NCBI GenBank assembly: GCA_013813825.1
Contig: JACCRA010000184.1
Span: 1 to 6,837 of the forward strand
Direction: 5' to 3'
Source of the DNA: Pyrinomonadaceae bacterium
GTDB taxonomy: Bacteria; Acidobacteriota; Blastocatellia; Pyrinomonadales; Pyrinomonadaceae
DNA length: 6,837 bases
Of the stretch, positions 1 through 5,352 are shown in pieces. The notes under the pieces were generated by a model. That model was given only the letters and a program-made list of their open reading frames with translations. It was not told the DNA's origin and made no database searches. Numbering within the stretch: the stretch's first letter is position 1; every line of letters begins with the position of its first letter. Both the position numbers and the translations under genes were made by a program.

Positions 1-320
1 GCCTCGGTGACTTTGACCCGCTCGGCGGTGCCGGCGTGGCGCTCGGCTTCGACGACGACGCGGACGGTGATGGAGGTCGAGCCGATGCGCTCCGTCTTGG
101 CATAGAAGCTGACGAGGTCGCCGACGAAGACGGGTTTGTGAAAGATCACTTCGCGCATCGCGACGGTGACGAAGCGTTCGATGCCGGTGCGGCGGTGGGC
201 TTCGACCGCGCCGGCGATGTCAATGTAGCTGAGAATGATGCCGCCGAAGATCGTGCCCTGCGAGTTGGTATCGCGCGGCAAAAGCGTGATACGGATGGCC
301 GGGTCGCGGTAGGAGTTCAT
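1..320 (-). CDS. YciA-type acyl-CoA thioesterase (hotdog fold), C-terminus cut by window edge
   Basis: Reading leftwards from the ATG at 318-320 gives 106 codons with no stop, so the gene continues past position 1. The protein starts MNSYRDPAIRITLLPRDTNS and continues with QGTIFGGIILSYIDIAGAVE. This is the hallmark of YciA/acyl-CoA hydrolase single-hotdog thioesterases: a DTN-x-x-G-x-IFGG loop, then the hotdog helix carrying the conserved Asp (D34 here). A second conserved block, VTVAMREVIFHKPVFVGD, follows at about residues 47-64, then a strand SITVRVVVEAE. The family usually has about 130-160 residues, so about 30-50 are missing. Members are cytoplasmic enzymes that hydrolyse acyl-CoA to free CoA and fatty acid; substrate chain length cannot be read from the sequence. 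The leader just before the ATG (TAACTCTT on the coding strand) has no good Shine-Dalgarno. The family call is firm; physiological role is unknown. Confidence 0.88.
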   Translation of the reverse strand, partial: MNSYRDPAIRITLLPRDTNSQGTIFGGIILSYIDIAGAVEAHRRTGIERFVTVAMREVIFHKPVFVGDLVSFYAKTERIGSTSITVRVVVEAERHAGTAERVKVTE

Positions 321-733
321 AAGAGTTAGACAGACGGCGAACTGGTGCGTGGAAGAGTCACAGCGCGCCGATAACTTTCCAGACTGATAGCTTGAGGCAG
401 CAGGATGACGGTGCGTTTTGCGAGTGTCAAGCTGCCGCCGGGAGCCAAAGGCGCGCCTCTGCGGCCGACGGGGCGGGTGCGCCGTCTCCAATCTTGAGTA
501 GTCTTCATTCCTGATGTTCGCGCTGACGCGATCAAAGCAGGCAACAGCCACGCGCTTCCGGGCGTGACCCCGGCCAACTGTGGCTGCCCAACCTTCATCA
601 AAACCCTGCCGCACAATGGAAAGTGACAAAGTTTCGCCTTTCGTTCGTGGCCTTGTCAGTCGCCTTTGCTGCGCGGCGGGGCCGTTTTGAGCGGCCTCGT
701 TCTGACAGGAGAATCGCCTGCACGCGGGGCATG
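321..733. other. Divergent intergenic region, no convincing gene
   Basis: This stretch separates the leftward thioesterase from the rightward M1-like gene. The only sizeable open frame (326-616, minus) begins with TTG and translates to an Arg/Pro/Leu-rich peptide with no recognisable fold, so I do not call it. Structure seen: an inverted repeat CAGCCAC (545-551) / GTGGCTG (580-586), with an inner CCGGG/CCCGG stem inside its loop, and a small GGCCG (680-684) / CGGCC (692-696) stem. None has a T tract typical of a terminator. The region may hold a decayed or dispersed intergenic repeat; that is only an impression. The leftward gene has no clear promoter here. Confidence 0.5.
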
Positions 734-739
734 TATAAT
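734..739 (+). promoter_or_regulatory. Consensus -10 box (TATAAT) of the M1-like gene
   Basis: A perfect TATAAT lies about 45 bp upstream of the chosen ATG, in a locally AT-rich stretch of otherwise GC-rich DNA, and is immediately preceded by TG. A transcript would start near 746 with a leader of about 38 nt. No good -35 hexamer occurs at 16-18 bp spacing; the closest match, CTGACA at 702-707, is 26 bp away and too far. The call rests on the -10 alone. Confidence 0.5.
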
Positions 740-770
740 CAAGAAATTCAGTTTTTCAATTGCCTTTAGC

Positions 771-776
771 AGAGAA
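771..776 (+). promoter_or_regulatory. Ribosome binding site deciding the start of the M1-like gene
   Basis: AGAGAA ends 7 nt before the ATG at 784. The alternative in-frame TTG at 760 has only T-rich sequence and a weak GAAA upstream, and would put eight polar residues in front of the signal peptide. The ATG at 784 is therefore preferred. Confidence 0.45.
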
Positions 777-783
777 CATTTTT

Positions 784-2853
784 ATGGCTCACTTGATCTC
801 ACGCTGCCAACGCGCCGCCGCGCTCGCCGTCGCCGGCCTCGCCCTTTTGCTCACGACCACGGGCACTAAAGCCACGCCCGCCCAACAGCAGCAGCAGGGA
901 CGCGCCCGTTTCGACGTGACTCATTACCGCATTGAGGCTGAACTCAAGCCCGCCGAGCACATCCTGCGCGCCACGGGCGACGTGACGTTTACGCCGCTCG
1001 ACGCGACGCGTTCAGTTGTCTTTGAACTCAACGGCTCACTGAAAGTCGAAGGCATCGAGCGCAACGGGAAGCCGCTGACGAGTTTCGTGCAAGACCCGGT
1101 GGGCGTGGATACGTTGGGGCCGGTGGTGCGCGTCGATCTCGGCGAGGTGGTGCAGCCGAACGTGCCGGTGACGCTGCGGTTCCGTTGGGGCGGCGCGCTC
1201 GTTACGCCGGAAGGCGGGCCGCTGGCGACGAAGCGGCTGGCCTACGTTGGTGAAGAAGGTTCGTACCTGATGTACGCCGCGCGCTGGTTCCCTTTCCACG
1301 ATTACGCGGCCGACCGCGCTACCGCCGAGATCACGATGCTTGTCCCGACGGGCGTGCAGGTCGCGGGCGTGAGCGACGAACCCGTGACGGCGCAGCCGCG
1401 CGGCGGCCTGACCGCTTATCGCTTCGTCAATCGCCAGCCAACGCTCGTCGGCAGTTTCGCGGCCGGACGTTATGTGACACGGACGCTCAAGATCGGCGGC
1501 TATGACTTACAATTTTTCGCTCAGCCGGGCAGTGAAAATCGCATTGAGGCTTACGGCGAGTTGATCGGGCGCGCGCTTGAGTTCTACACCAAGCAGTACG
1601 GCCGGCCCGCTTTCGGCACCCGCTACGTCATCACGCAGATTGACGATGAGAGCCTTGAGGCTTACGCCGCGCCGGGGATGCAATTTCTTTCCGCGCGCTT
1701 CTTCGATCCGTCGCGAATGATTTTGGAAGAGCGCGTCCAGCGCGAAGCGGCGTACCAGTGGTGGGGATTTACGGTCGGCCTCAAATCTTTCGATGATGCA
1801 TGGCTCTCGCAAGGACTGGCCGAGTGGAGCGCGTTTGCTTTCCGCGAGTCGCGCCTGACGGGCGCGCCGCTCGAAAACGCCGAACGCGACATGCAGGAAC
1901 GCGCTCTGCTGTTCGAGCAGTCGGCTTCGATTTTGCGCGCGCCTTCGACGCTTGACGACACCTCGCCGCAGTACCAGTCCATTGTCTTCCACAAAGGCGC
2001 GATGGTCTTCAGAATGTTGCGCGAGACGCTCGGCAAGGCGAAATTTGACCAACTGCTCGGCACGTTCCTCGAACAGTATCGCGGTAAGAGCGCGTCGATT
2101 GACGACTTCGAGCGGGTGGCGACGCAGGTGGCGAGCGAGAATATGCGCTACTTCTTCGCGCGGTGGGTCGAGGGGACGGGCGTGCCGGAGTTTACGGTCG
2201 ATTACCAGATCATCCGCACGCGCGCCGGCAAGTTTCGTACGCGCGGCACGGTGAAGCAGAATTTCGAGGGGCTGCGGATGCCGGTCGAAGTGATGCTGCG
2301 CGCCGAAGGCGAGAACAACAATCAAACGACGACGCTTTTGATTCAGGACAAGAGCGAGGATTTTGACTTTGAGTCGAACGGCTCGCCGCTTGAAGTAGTG
2401 GTTGATCCGAACAACCGCATTCTGCGGCTCTCGGAAGATTTGCGCGTCTCAGTCGTCGCCCGCCGCGGTATCGAGTTATATCGTGAAGGTCAATTAGCCG
2501 AAGCGCAACGCCAGTTGGAAGAAGCCCTCAAGCTCGACAAATCGAACTCGTGGGTTTACTACAACCTCGGCCTGATCTACCTCGAACAACGCAATTACGA
2601 TCCGGCCATCGACAGCTTCAAGGCCGCACTTGACGGCAATTTGAAACCTTCGTGGATCGAAGTTTGGGCGCGCATCAAAATGGGCAACGCCTACGACGCC
2701 AAAGGCGACCGCACCCGCGCGACCAACGAATATAACAAAGCGGTTGAGTCCGGCATCAACTACGACAACGCCCAACAGACGGCCAAACAATATCTCGCCA
2801 CGCCCTACGACCCGCGTGCCACGACGGCGGCGACACAAAGTTCGAGTAACTGA
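784..2853 (+). CDS. Secreted M1-aminopeptidase-like protein with degenerate active site and C-terminal TPRs
   Basis: The 689-residue product (from ATG 784) begins with a signal peptide: a short Arg-containing n-region, hydrophobic core AAALAVAGLALLL, and likely cleavage near residues 30-33. Residues 41 to about 235 look like the N-terminal beta domain of M1 peptidases. Residues 255-475 follow the M1 catalytic domain, with clear landmarks: QWWGFTV, FDDAWLSQGLAEW and the KGAMVFRMLRE helix. The zinc motif HExxH-x18-E reads R320-E321-A-A-Y324 ... Q343 with exact spacing, so all three metal ligands are gone. The GAMEN motif is PGMQF (297-301; Glu to Gln) and the catalytic Tyr of the YxKG motif is F402. 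A beta-rich segment follows at about 480-545, then three TPRs at about 559-588, 589-623 and 624-660. No other HExxH is present. The fold assignment is strong. By inference it is not a working metallo-aminopeptidase and more likely binds peptides or proteins in the periplasm. It has its own promoter and is a single-gene unit ended by the terminator at 2879-2914. Confidence 0.88.
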   Translation: MAHLISRCQRAAALAVAGLALLLTTTGTKATPAQQQQQGRARFDVTHYRIEAELKPAEHILRATGDVTFTPLDATRSVVFELNGSLKVEGIERNGKPLTSFVQDPVGVDTLGPVVRVDLGEVVQPNVPVTLRFRWGGALVTPEGGPLATKRLAYVGEEGSYLMYAARWFPFHDYAADRATAEITMLVPTGVQVAGVSDEPVTAQPRGGLTAYRFVNRQPTLVGSFAAGRYVTRTLKIGGYDLQFFAQPGSENRIEAYGELIGRALEFYTKQYGRPAFGTRYVITQIDDESLEAYAAPGMQFLSARFFDPSRMILEERVQREAAYQWWGFTVGLKSFDDAWLSQGLAEWSAFAFRESRLTGAPLENAERDMQERALLFEQSASILRAPSTLDDTSPQYQSIVFHKGAMVFRMLRETLGKAKFDQLLGTFLEQYRGKSASIDDFERVATQVASENMRYFFARWVEGTGVPEFTVDYQIIRTRAGKFRTRGTVKQNFEGLRMPVEVMLRAEGENNNQTTTLLIQDKSEDFDFESNGSPLEVVVDPNNRILRLSEDLRVSVVARRGIELYREGQLAEAQRQLEEALKLDKSNSWVYYNLGLIYLEQRNYDPAIDSFKAALDGNLKPSWIEVWARIKMGNAYDAKGDRTRATNEYNKAVESGINYDNAQQTAKQYLATPYDPRATTAATQSSSN

Positions 2854-2878
2854 ACGGACCAATCACCAACGCTACGCA

Positions 2879-2914
2879 AAAAGGCGAACGCGGCATCTGC
2901 CGCGTTCGCCTTTT
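2879..2914. terminator. Bidirectional intrinsic terminator
   Basis: A perfect palindrome with 17-bp arms has four A-T pairs outside a 13-bp stem (GGCGAACGCGGCA at 2883-2895, TGCCGCGTTCGCC at 2898-2910). In practice the loop would be ATCT, with the last A-T pair open. An A5 run precedes it and a T4 run follows, so either strand gives a GC stem followed by a U tract. It lies 25 bp after the M1-like stop and 75 bp beyond the lpxI stop, so it can end both convergent transcripts. A second small stem, GCTGTTG/CAACAGC (2956-2974), lies between it and lpxI but has no U tract. Confidence 0.9.
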
Positions 2915-2988
2915 ACTTCATTGACTGTGGTCGATGTTCAAGACGGCGCTTTCGCGCTGTTGGCAGGCAACAGCCTCGCGCTCCCTGA

Positions 2989-3816
2989 CTATCCCGGCGA
3001 AACGGCGACGACGCTGATCTTGTTTTGATCCGCGAGTCGGAGCATCTCTTCGCGGTCGAAGATGAGCGTCTTGCCGGCGGTCAGACAGAGGCAGGTCGCG
3101 CCCGCTGCGATCATCGTCTCGACAGTGGGGACGCCGACGACCGGAACGTCGAAGCGCATGTCCTGATCGGGCTTGGCGACTTTGACCACTGTCAGACGCC
3201 CGCGCGCCAATTCCCCAGCGCGGCGGACGGCCGCATCCGTGCCTTCCATCGCTTCAATCGCGACGCAGGCGCGCGCCCGCACCACGATGGTTTGACCGAG
3301 ATCGAGCCGCGCGATTTCGCGGGCGACCGCGAGGCCATATTCAATGTCGCCCTCTTCGCGCTTGTCCGGCGCGCGGCGCGTTAGCGTGCCAGCCGCCGGC
3401 AAATGATCCGGCAGAAAATATGTCGAATCGATCAACTCGATGCCCTCGCCCGCCAACTCTTTCGCCACGCCGCCGATCAGCGCGTCAGTGTTGCGGCGCG
3501 GCAAGGAAAGTAGCAGCTTGAGCATCCGCACGTCGGGGAGCGCGCCGCTGAAAATCTGCACGTGCCGGACCTGCCCGGCCATGATCGCTTGCCGCACGCC
3601 CTCGCGCTTGAAGAACCGGATCATCTTCCCCAACTGTCCGATCCCGATCCACACGACGCTCCCGCTCGCCGCCGCAACCGCCTGTTCGATTTTCGGATCA
3701 GTCTCTTCCCTGATCGCTGCCACCGCTAGCGACACGCCCGCGCGCCGCGCGCCTTCCACGACCAGAAAAGGAAATTTCCCGTTGCCCGCGATCAAGCCGT
3801 AACGCAGAGCCGTCAA
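2989..3816 (-). CDS. lpxI: UDP-2,3-diacylglucosamine pyrophosphatase LpxI
   Basis: LpxI cleaves UDP-2,3-diacylglucosamine to lipid X and UMP, the fourth step of lipid A synthesis, at the inner face of the cytoplasmic membrane. It replaces LpxH in many non-enteric bacteria. The LpxI (DUF1009) signature is complete: GLIAGNGKFP at residues 7-16, a central GQVRHVQIF block (81-89), VVRARACVAIEAMEGTDAAV (178-197), and KPDQDMRFDVPVVG (215-228). The acidic residues of the last block (D219, D223) are candidates for the catalytic Asp known in Caulobacter LpxI. The length of 275 fits the family. Start choice: an in-frame ATG at 3876 has an SD-like purine run, but the extra 20 residues (MSKKQTGDGSSSSLIPPPSS) are largely translated heptad repeat. 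I prefer the TTG at 3814-3816, five codons before the conserved Tyr-Gly-Leu, because the two upstream genes also start directly after such a repeat. The stop is certain; the start is not. It is the last gene of the operon. Confidence 0.92.
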   Translation of the reverse strand: MTALRYGLIAGNGKFPFLVVEGARRAGVSLAVAAIREETDPKIEQAVAAASGSVVWIGIGQLGKMIRFFKREGVRQAIMAGQVRHVQIFSGALPDVRMLKLLLSLPRRNTDALIGGVAKELAGEGIELIDSTYFLPDHLPAAGTLTRRAPDKREEGDIEYGLAVAREIARLDLGQTIVVRARACVAIEAMEGTDAAVRRAGELARGRLTVVKVAKPDQDMRFDVPVVGVPTVETMIAAGATCLCLTAGKTLIFDREEMLRLADQNKISVVAVSPG

Positions 3817-3887
3817 GGATGAGGGCGGAGGGATGAGGGATGAAGAAGATCCATCTCCCGTCTGTTTCTTACTCATCCCTCATCCCT
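3817..3887 (-). repeat. Inverted heptad array filling the lpxA-lpxI junction
   Basis: On the plus strand, four heptads GGATGAG, GGCGGAG, GGATGAG and GGATGAA run from 3817 to 3844. Two inverted copies, CTCATCC CTCATCC, lie at 3872-3885. The arms 3829-3843 and 3873-3887 are perfectly complementary over 15 bp around a 29-nt loop. In the transcript the purine arm starts at the lpxA stop and the pyrimidine arm ends right at the TTG proposed as the lpxI start. If the ATG at 3876 is used instead, most of the array is translated. Confidence 0.85.
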
Positions 3888-4660
3888 TATTTAGTAACTC
3901 CCCGCTCCGAGGTTTCGATGAAGCGGAGCAGTTCTTTGACTTCGGGCGCGTTGGCGATCTCGGCGTGGATGCGCTCAAGGGCTTGGGTGGTGTTGAGCTT
4001 CGACGAAAGTAACAAGCGGAAGGCGTGATGCAGAGCATCAATCGTTTCTTTCGGGTAGTCGCGGCGCTTCATGCCGGTGGTGTTGAGGCCGTAACACTTG
4101 GCGTGGTTGCCGGCGGTGAGGGCGAAAGGCAAGGCGTCTTTGACGACGACTGAATAGCCGCCAACGTAAGCCTCGCAGCCAACCCGGCAGAATTGATGGA
4201 CGCCGGAATACGCTCCGATGTTTGCCCCGTCCGCCACTTCGACATGACCGGCGAGCGTCGCCGCGTTCGCCATGATCACTTTGTCGCCGATCTGGCAATC
4301 ATGCGCGATGTGTGCCTGCGCCATGATCAAACAGTCGTCGCCGATCCGCGTGAGCATCCCGCCGCCCGCCGTGCCCCGATGGATCGTGACGAACTCGCGG
4401 ATGCGGTTACGCTTGCCGATTCGCGTCTCGGCCGGCTCACCTCGGTACTTCAAATCCTGCGAGGCCAACCCAATGGAGACGAACGGGTACAGGTGCGTCT
4501 CGTCGCCAATAGTCGTCCGCCCGTCGATTACGCCGTGCGATTCGACACGCACGCCGTCGCCGAGCGTCACCTCGTCGCCGATGATCACATACGGCCCGAT
4601 GAAGCAGTCGCGCCCGACTTGAGCGCGCGGGCTAACAACGGCCGATGGATGCACGTTCAT
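3887..4660 (-). CDS. lpxA: UDP-N-acetylglucosamine O-acyltransferase LpxA
   Basis: LpxA transfers a 3-hydroxyacyl chain from ACP to the 3-position of UDP-GlcNAc, the first step of lipid A synthesis, in the cytoplasm as a homotrimer. The 257-residue product (E. coli: 262) starts MNVHPSAVVSPRAQVG and shows the hexapeptide repeats of the left-handed beta helix up to about residue 180, then the C-terminal helical domain. Key residues align with E. coli at an offset of five: catalytic H120 (H125), D69 (D74), H117 (H122), H139 (H144) and H155 (H160), within the blocks QDLKYRGEP, IREFVTIHRGT, AHIAHDC and GVHQFC. G168 sits at the E. coli G173 acyl-ruler position. E. coli E200 is Thr here. The frame stays open upstream to a TTG at 4708, but those residues are translated repeat, so the ATG at 4660 is chosen. 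No Shine-Dalgarno precedes it. lpxB does not follow; lpxI does. Confidence 0.97.
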   Translation of the reverse strand: MNVHPSAVVSPRAQVGRDCFIGPYVIIGDEVTLGDGVRVESHGVIDGRTTIGDETHLYPFVSIGLASQDLKYRGEPAETRIGKRNRIREFVTIHRGTAGGGMLTRIGDDCLIMAQAHIAHDCQIGDKVIMANAATLAGHVEVADGANIGAYSGVHQFCRVGCEAYVGGYSVVVKDALPFALTAGNHAKCYGLNTTGMKRRDYPKETIDALHHAFRLLLSSKLNTTQALERIHAEIANAPEVKELLRFIETSERGVTK

Positions 4661-4823
4661 AAGGCACAAGGCAAGAGGCAAGAGGCAAGAGGCAAAAGTG
4701 AGAGACAAGACATGAGAGAAGAAATCTTTGGCGAGAGTTGCGTCGCCGGCGCGGCATTAAAGCTATCCAATTATTTAACTCTTTTCTCCCCCGCCTGCTC
4801 TCTCATTTTTGCCTTTTTGCCTC
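4661..4823 (-). repeat. Inverted heptad array filling the fabZ-lpxA junction
   Basis: On the plus strand, five tandem heptads (AAGGCAC, AAGGCAA, then GAGGCAA three times) run from 4661 to 4695 and continue as degenerate AAGTGAG, AGACAAG. The right side, 4799-4823, carries the inverted counterpart (TCTCTCA followed by TTTTTGCC, TTTTTGCCTC). Positions 4682-4705 and 4799-4823 pair over about 25 nt with one gap and two mismatches. The spacer of about 90 nt (4706-4798) holds no gene. In the transcript the purine arm begins 2 nt after the fabZ stop and the pyrimidine array ends at the base before the lpxA ATG. Confidence 0.82.
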
Positions 4824-4825
4824 CG

Positions 4826-5278
4826 TCAGCTAAGCTGGCGACGGTCGGCGACGATGCTCATGATCTCGGCTTCGGCGACGATCCGGCCATTTACTTTAGC
4901 CTCGCCGCGCATTCGCTGGACGCGCGAGCCGACGCGCAAGGCAGTCACTTCCAGCATCAGCGTATCGCCCGGCACGACGGGATGACGGAAAGTCGCTTCT
5001 CTGATTTTCGTGAAAAGCGGAATTTTTTCTTCGCGGTCGGTGAATTCTCTTAACGCCAGAATCGCGCCTACCTGCGCCAGCGCCTCAATGATCAGGACGC
5101 CCGGCATCACCGGCGCGCCCGGATAGTGGCCCTGAAAAAACGGCTCGCCCATCGTCACCTGTTTGACGCCAACGATGCGCTCCTTCGGCACAAGTTCGAT
5201 GATGCGGTCAACGAATAAAAAGGGCGGGCGGTGCGGCAGGATGTGCTGGATGGCGCGAACGTCGAGAAGAGTATCCAT
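4826..5278 (-). CDS. fabZ: 3-hydroxyacyl-ACP dehydratase FabZ
   Basis: FabZ dehydrates 3-hydroxyacyl-ACP to trans-2-enoyl-ACP in type II fatty-acid synthesis (cytoplasm, hotdog dimers). It competes with LpxA for 3-hydroxyacyl-ACP, which explains its usual place beside lpxA. The 150-residue product matches the normal family length (E. coli 151). Seen in order: LDVRAIQHILPHRPPFLFVD near the N-terminus (the common HRYPFLLVD reads HRPPFLFVD here), then FFQGHYPGAPVMPGVLIIEA with the catalytic pair H51 and E65 at the standard spacing, then ALAQVGAILAL, KIREATFRHPVVPGD and the C-terminal strands. The frame stays open 20 codons upstream to 5338, but that extension is translated from the heptad repeat, so the ATG at 5276-5278 is the start. 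No Shine-Dalgarno is seen. In the common operon order lpxD would come before fabZ; here skp does. Confidence 0.97.
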   Translation of the reverse strand: MDTLLDVRAIQHILPHRPPFLFVDRIIELVPKERIVGVKQVTMGEPFFQGHYPGAPVMPGVLIIEALAQVGAILALREFTDREEKIPLFTKIREATFRHPVVPGDTLMLEVTALRVGSRVQRMRGEAKVNGRIVAEAEIMSIVADRRQLS

Positions 5279-5282
5279 GATA

Positions 5283-5345
5283 GTGAGCAGTGAATGGTGA
5301 GCGGTGAAGAGTCTTGGGTGTGACTGCTCACTGCTCACCGCTCAC
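5283..5345 (-). repeat. Inverted heptad array filling the skp-fabZ junction
   Basis: On the plus strand, heptads GTGAGCA, GTGAATG, GTGAGCG and GTGAAGA occupy 5283-5310. Inverted heptads TGCTCAC, TGCTCAC and CGCTCAC occupy 5325-5345. Two competing perfect 11-bp helices are possible: 5297-5307 with 5335-5345 (GTGAGCGGTGA), and 5283-5293 with 5328-5338 (GTGAGCAGTGA). The array begins 7 nt after the skp stop in the transcript and ends 4 nt before the fabZ ATG. Confidence 0.85.
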
Positions 5346-5352
5346 TTCAAAG

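Noticed and set aside
36..329. Plus-strand open frame of 97 codons
   Set aside because: Antisense shadow of the YciA-type thioesterase, whose minus-strand reading has clear family motifs; the plus-strand peptide is Asp/Ala/Gly-rich and featureless.
425..430. Perfect TTGACA on the minus strand as a -35 box for the thioesterase
   Set aside because: At 17 bp spacing the candidate -10 is CATCCT, only three of six matches; no usable -10 nearby.
326..616. Minus-strand 96-codon open frame upstream of the thioesterase
   Set aside because: TTG start, no ribosome site, Arg/Pro-rich composition and no family resemblance; kept only as a possible repeat.
760..783. TTG start eight codons before the M1-like ATG
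   Set aside because: It has only a weak GAAA upstream and would put a polar segment before the signal peptide; ATG 784 has AGAGAA at good spacing.
1507..2325. Minus-strand 272-codon open frame
   Set aside because: Lies wholly antisense to the M1-like gene; the peptide is Arg/His/Leu-rich, as expected for the complement of GC-rich coding DNA.
4661..4695. CRISPR-like array
   Set aside because: The units are contiguous 7-mers without spacers; this is a simple tandem repeat.
4661..4708. Upstream TTG start for lpxA at 4708
   Set aside because: The added residues are translated heptads; LpxA family members begin near the MNVHPSAVV segment.
4193..5053. Plus-strand 286-codon open frame
   Set aside because: Crosses antisense through lpxA, the junction and fabZ; its composition is a shadow of those genes and it even translates the heptad repeat.
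5279..5338. N-terminal extension of FabZ to 5338
   Set aside because: The extra 20 residues come from the heptad array; the ATG at 5278 gives the normal family length and N-terminus.
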